Assembly (NCBI GenBank): GCA_003254885.1 | Contig: QANT01005791.1 | Span: 1-64,000, forward strand | Direction: 5' to 3' | Length of the DNA: 64,000 nt | Source of the DNA: Purshia tridentata | Lineage: Eukaryota > Streptophyta > Magnoliopsida > Rosales > Rosaceae | Shown: piece by piece, positions 62,201-64,000 of the stretch | Position numbering within the stretch: the first letter of the stretch is position 1 | Layout: every line of letters begins with the position of its first letter | Translations under genes and position numbers: made by a program | The notes under the pieces: generated by a model | Databases searched by the model: none | Told to the model about the DNA's origin: nothing | What the model saw: the letters and a program-made list of their open reading frames with translations, nothing else

Positions 62201-63085
62201 TAAGTGGAGGTTTTATGTTTTCCCAGTCAACTGCATTTATACAAGAATATAATGTTAAATAGTTTGAAAGCAAAACATTCTAGCAAGCCTCAAGGAAAGG
62301 CTTTCCAATATTAACTTGAGAAACAAAATAATGAGACCAAGTTAATATGTTTTCCACTTGCCTTCAGTTTTGAGGATGTCTGGGCTAAGTTCATGTTCTT
62401 GTGCCAAGGAAACCAACTATCAAAATTCCACCACAGATGAAATTGAGAATATGTTACAACATCTAATTTAAGACATCCCAAAATTATATACAACCTGCAT
62501 TGCAGTAACAAACTCCGTAAAGCCTAAAAACCCTTGTCGTTTCGAATCAGCAATTGCCCAAACCTTCAACAATAATCAGAAACAGAAAGTGAGTTTCATA
62601 CAACCATTTCCTAATACCAATGAACGAGGATAACTGCAAGCAAAATTTTTCTGCCAAAAACATTGATGTTGCATCAGTCTAATTATATAAGGATACAATA
62701 ATTTGGTGACACATATCGATCCAAGGGGGAAACCATAAAATCTTCAAACAACACCGTAAACCAAAAGCAGTAAAATCCAAGATAGCTATCAGCTTAAGTT
62801 AACAAAGTGAAACGTGCAAACCTGCTTGAGTTCTTGACGAGAAAGCTTGGACATGGCGAGGAACTTAGTGGCTTCATTACCAGTAATACGACCATCTCCA
62901 TCTAAACCAGAACAGCATAATTAAGATCAAATTAATCCAAAAAAAATGTGAGATTAAAAACTGATTAAGATTTAAAGGGAAATACACATATATATACCAG
63001 AATCAACCAAGTTGAACCATTCCTGATAAATCTTCTGCTGCTCTTTCGGGCACGCATGGCCGATCGGACCCGATCCAATCTCCAT
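59253..63085 (-). CDS. EHD1/EHD2-like: EH domain-containing (EHD) dynamin-like ATPase, 16 exons
   Basis: Plant EHDs are membrane-remodelling ATPases acting in endocytic trafficking. Exons on the minus strand are 63085-62998, 62901-62822, 62563-62495, 62416-62362, 62230-62175, 62087-62048, 61970-61918, 61403-61290, 61085-60983, 60901-60852, 60714-60586, 60469-60218, 60118-60039, 59936-59810, 59655-59512 and 59438-59253, giving 541 aa. The N-terminal EH domain has an EF-hand loop DSDGDGRITGNE (28-39), the plant arrangement (animal EHDs carry EH at the C-terminus). The P-loop is GQYSTGKT (200-207), switch DTPG (288-291) and NKAD (354-357). Coiled helical segments follow (INEFVKRARAAKIHAYIMSH), with end RNPYD. 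Exon 4 ends at a GC donor (AAG|gcaagt); only this splice keeps the frame. Family call firm; EHD1 versus EHD2 undecided, though the IBR1 neighbour favours EHD2. Confidence 0.95.
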
Positions 63086-63099
63086 TTGAAGGCCAACAG

Positions 63100-64000
63100 T
63101 AACGCACTTGGAATTTGAAAAACGAAATGAGTGAGAGTGAGAGTGAGAGAGAGAGAGGGGTTTATCTGTTTTTGGCGCTCGGACGAAATGTTATTTTGCC
63201 AACGAAATAGTTGATACTGGAAAGGTAAAACGCGGTTCGCGTTTGAAATTAAGCGGGGTCCACCAGGGTCACTGTGGAACGTTAAATCAGATTGATTTAA
63301 CTGATGGCTACGTTTGGGCCATATGATGAGCATGGTTACTTCGACGTTTACGTGTTGGGCTGTTGTTGTAGTGCCACCGAGTAACGCACAGCATAAGGAG
63401 GTGGGGGCGTTTGTAGTGTATTCACACTTGAGATAAATTTTATCTTCGCTGCAATGACGGAAGCATATCTTGAACTTTGAACTTTGAATTTCCGACAAAC
63501 AAAAAAATATTTGAATTCAGGTGTCATGGGCCAACTGGACTTTATGAGATTGTAGCCAACTAATTGCTACCATTGATGCTTTGGCCCATACGAAAATGCT
63601 TTCTAGTTCCATTTTAGATAGATAAATTTAGGGATAATCACAAAAACAATCCCCAAATTATGATCGGTTTTGTATTTTACCCCACTAATTATTTATTAAG
63701 ATATTTCAGCCCATAGACTAATCTCCGCACCAAAGTCCAATTCCGTCAACTTATGAAAAATTATTAGATATAACCAATATACCGTTAAATAGTGTAACCA
63801 ATATAATATGTAAGGGTATTATTAGACGACGTATTTATATTTTTAAAGTATAATATTAATAACGTTCACTCATATTATAACATATAAATTTGTTATACCA
63901 CATCACACGTGGTAGTATATTGGTTATACAAAATAATTTCTTTAATTTGTGGTGCCAAACAAGTGCCACGCATGCATAACATGTGAAATTTGCAACAGCT
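63100..64000. other. EHD promoter region and AT-rich spacer
   Basis: Directly upstream of the EHD start are CT-type leader repeats (63130-63158, GA on the plus strand). Beyond about 63600 the sequence is AT-rich, with several ccaatata/taaccaata words. No further gene is seen before the window ends. Confidence 0.45.

Overview
The window reads as nuclear DNA of a flowering plant, most likely a rosid eudicot. Genes are split by AT-rich introns with GT-AG borders, spacers are AT-rich, and leaders carry long CT/GA runs. The proteins are closest to Arabidopsis-type families as I recall them. A rosaceous host such as Prunus would fit, but the sequence alone does not prove it. There is one ambiguous base, at 48811 in a poly-C run.

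Ten protein-coding genes can be modelled, and all nine spliced ones keep an open frame across every junction. From left to right: CDP-diacylglycerol synthase (+, 2316-7010); alkaline ceramidase (-, 8852-10344); a DUF506 protein (+, 15412-16750); plastid-type phosphoribosylglycinamide formyltransferase (-, 18444-20875); a protein of unknown function with an EAR-like LDLSLGL motif (+, 22929-25508); a mitochondrial pyruvate carrier subunit (-, 26934-29138); a SOBER1-like acyl-protein thioesterase/carboxylesterase (+, 31695-34222); an intronless protein of unknown function (+, 35540-36184); an HT1-like Raf-type protein kinase (-, 41925-44128); and an At1g16860-like membrane protein (+, 51854-54744). 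Two further genes close the window: an IBR1-like peroxisomal short-chain dehydrogenase (-, 55719-57664) and an EHD-type dynamin-like ATPase with an N-terminal EH domain (-, 59253-63085). That makes twelve genes in total.

The genes do not form one pathway. Two act on lipids: CDP-DAG synthesis and ceramide hydrolysis. One makes purines, one imports pyruvate into mitochondria, one acts in stomatal CO2 signalling, one in peroxisomal IBA/beta-oxidation and one in membrane trafficking. Gene order instead points to old synteny. From memory, the CDS, ceramidase, EAR-type protein, pyruvate carrier, SOBER1 and At1g16860-like genes match an Arabidopsis chromosome 4 run (about At4g22340 to At4g22290). 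HT1 and the intronless gene match about At1g62400-At1g62422, and IBR1 and EHD match about At4g05530-At4g05520.

The most striking signals lie in non-coding or junction sequence. A 157-bp tandem duplication in the CDS gene creates a ready-made in-frame 21-nt microexon. About 0.7-1 kb of upstream/leader sequence is shared between the ceramidase and the formyltransferase genes. There is a near-palindromic fold-back element of about 395 bp with a smaller relative, a 27-bp minisatellite, a 237-bp tandem duplication, and a promoter-like/structured segment at 17.3-17.8 kb. I found no tRNA, rRNA, CRISPR array or intact transposon.
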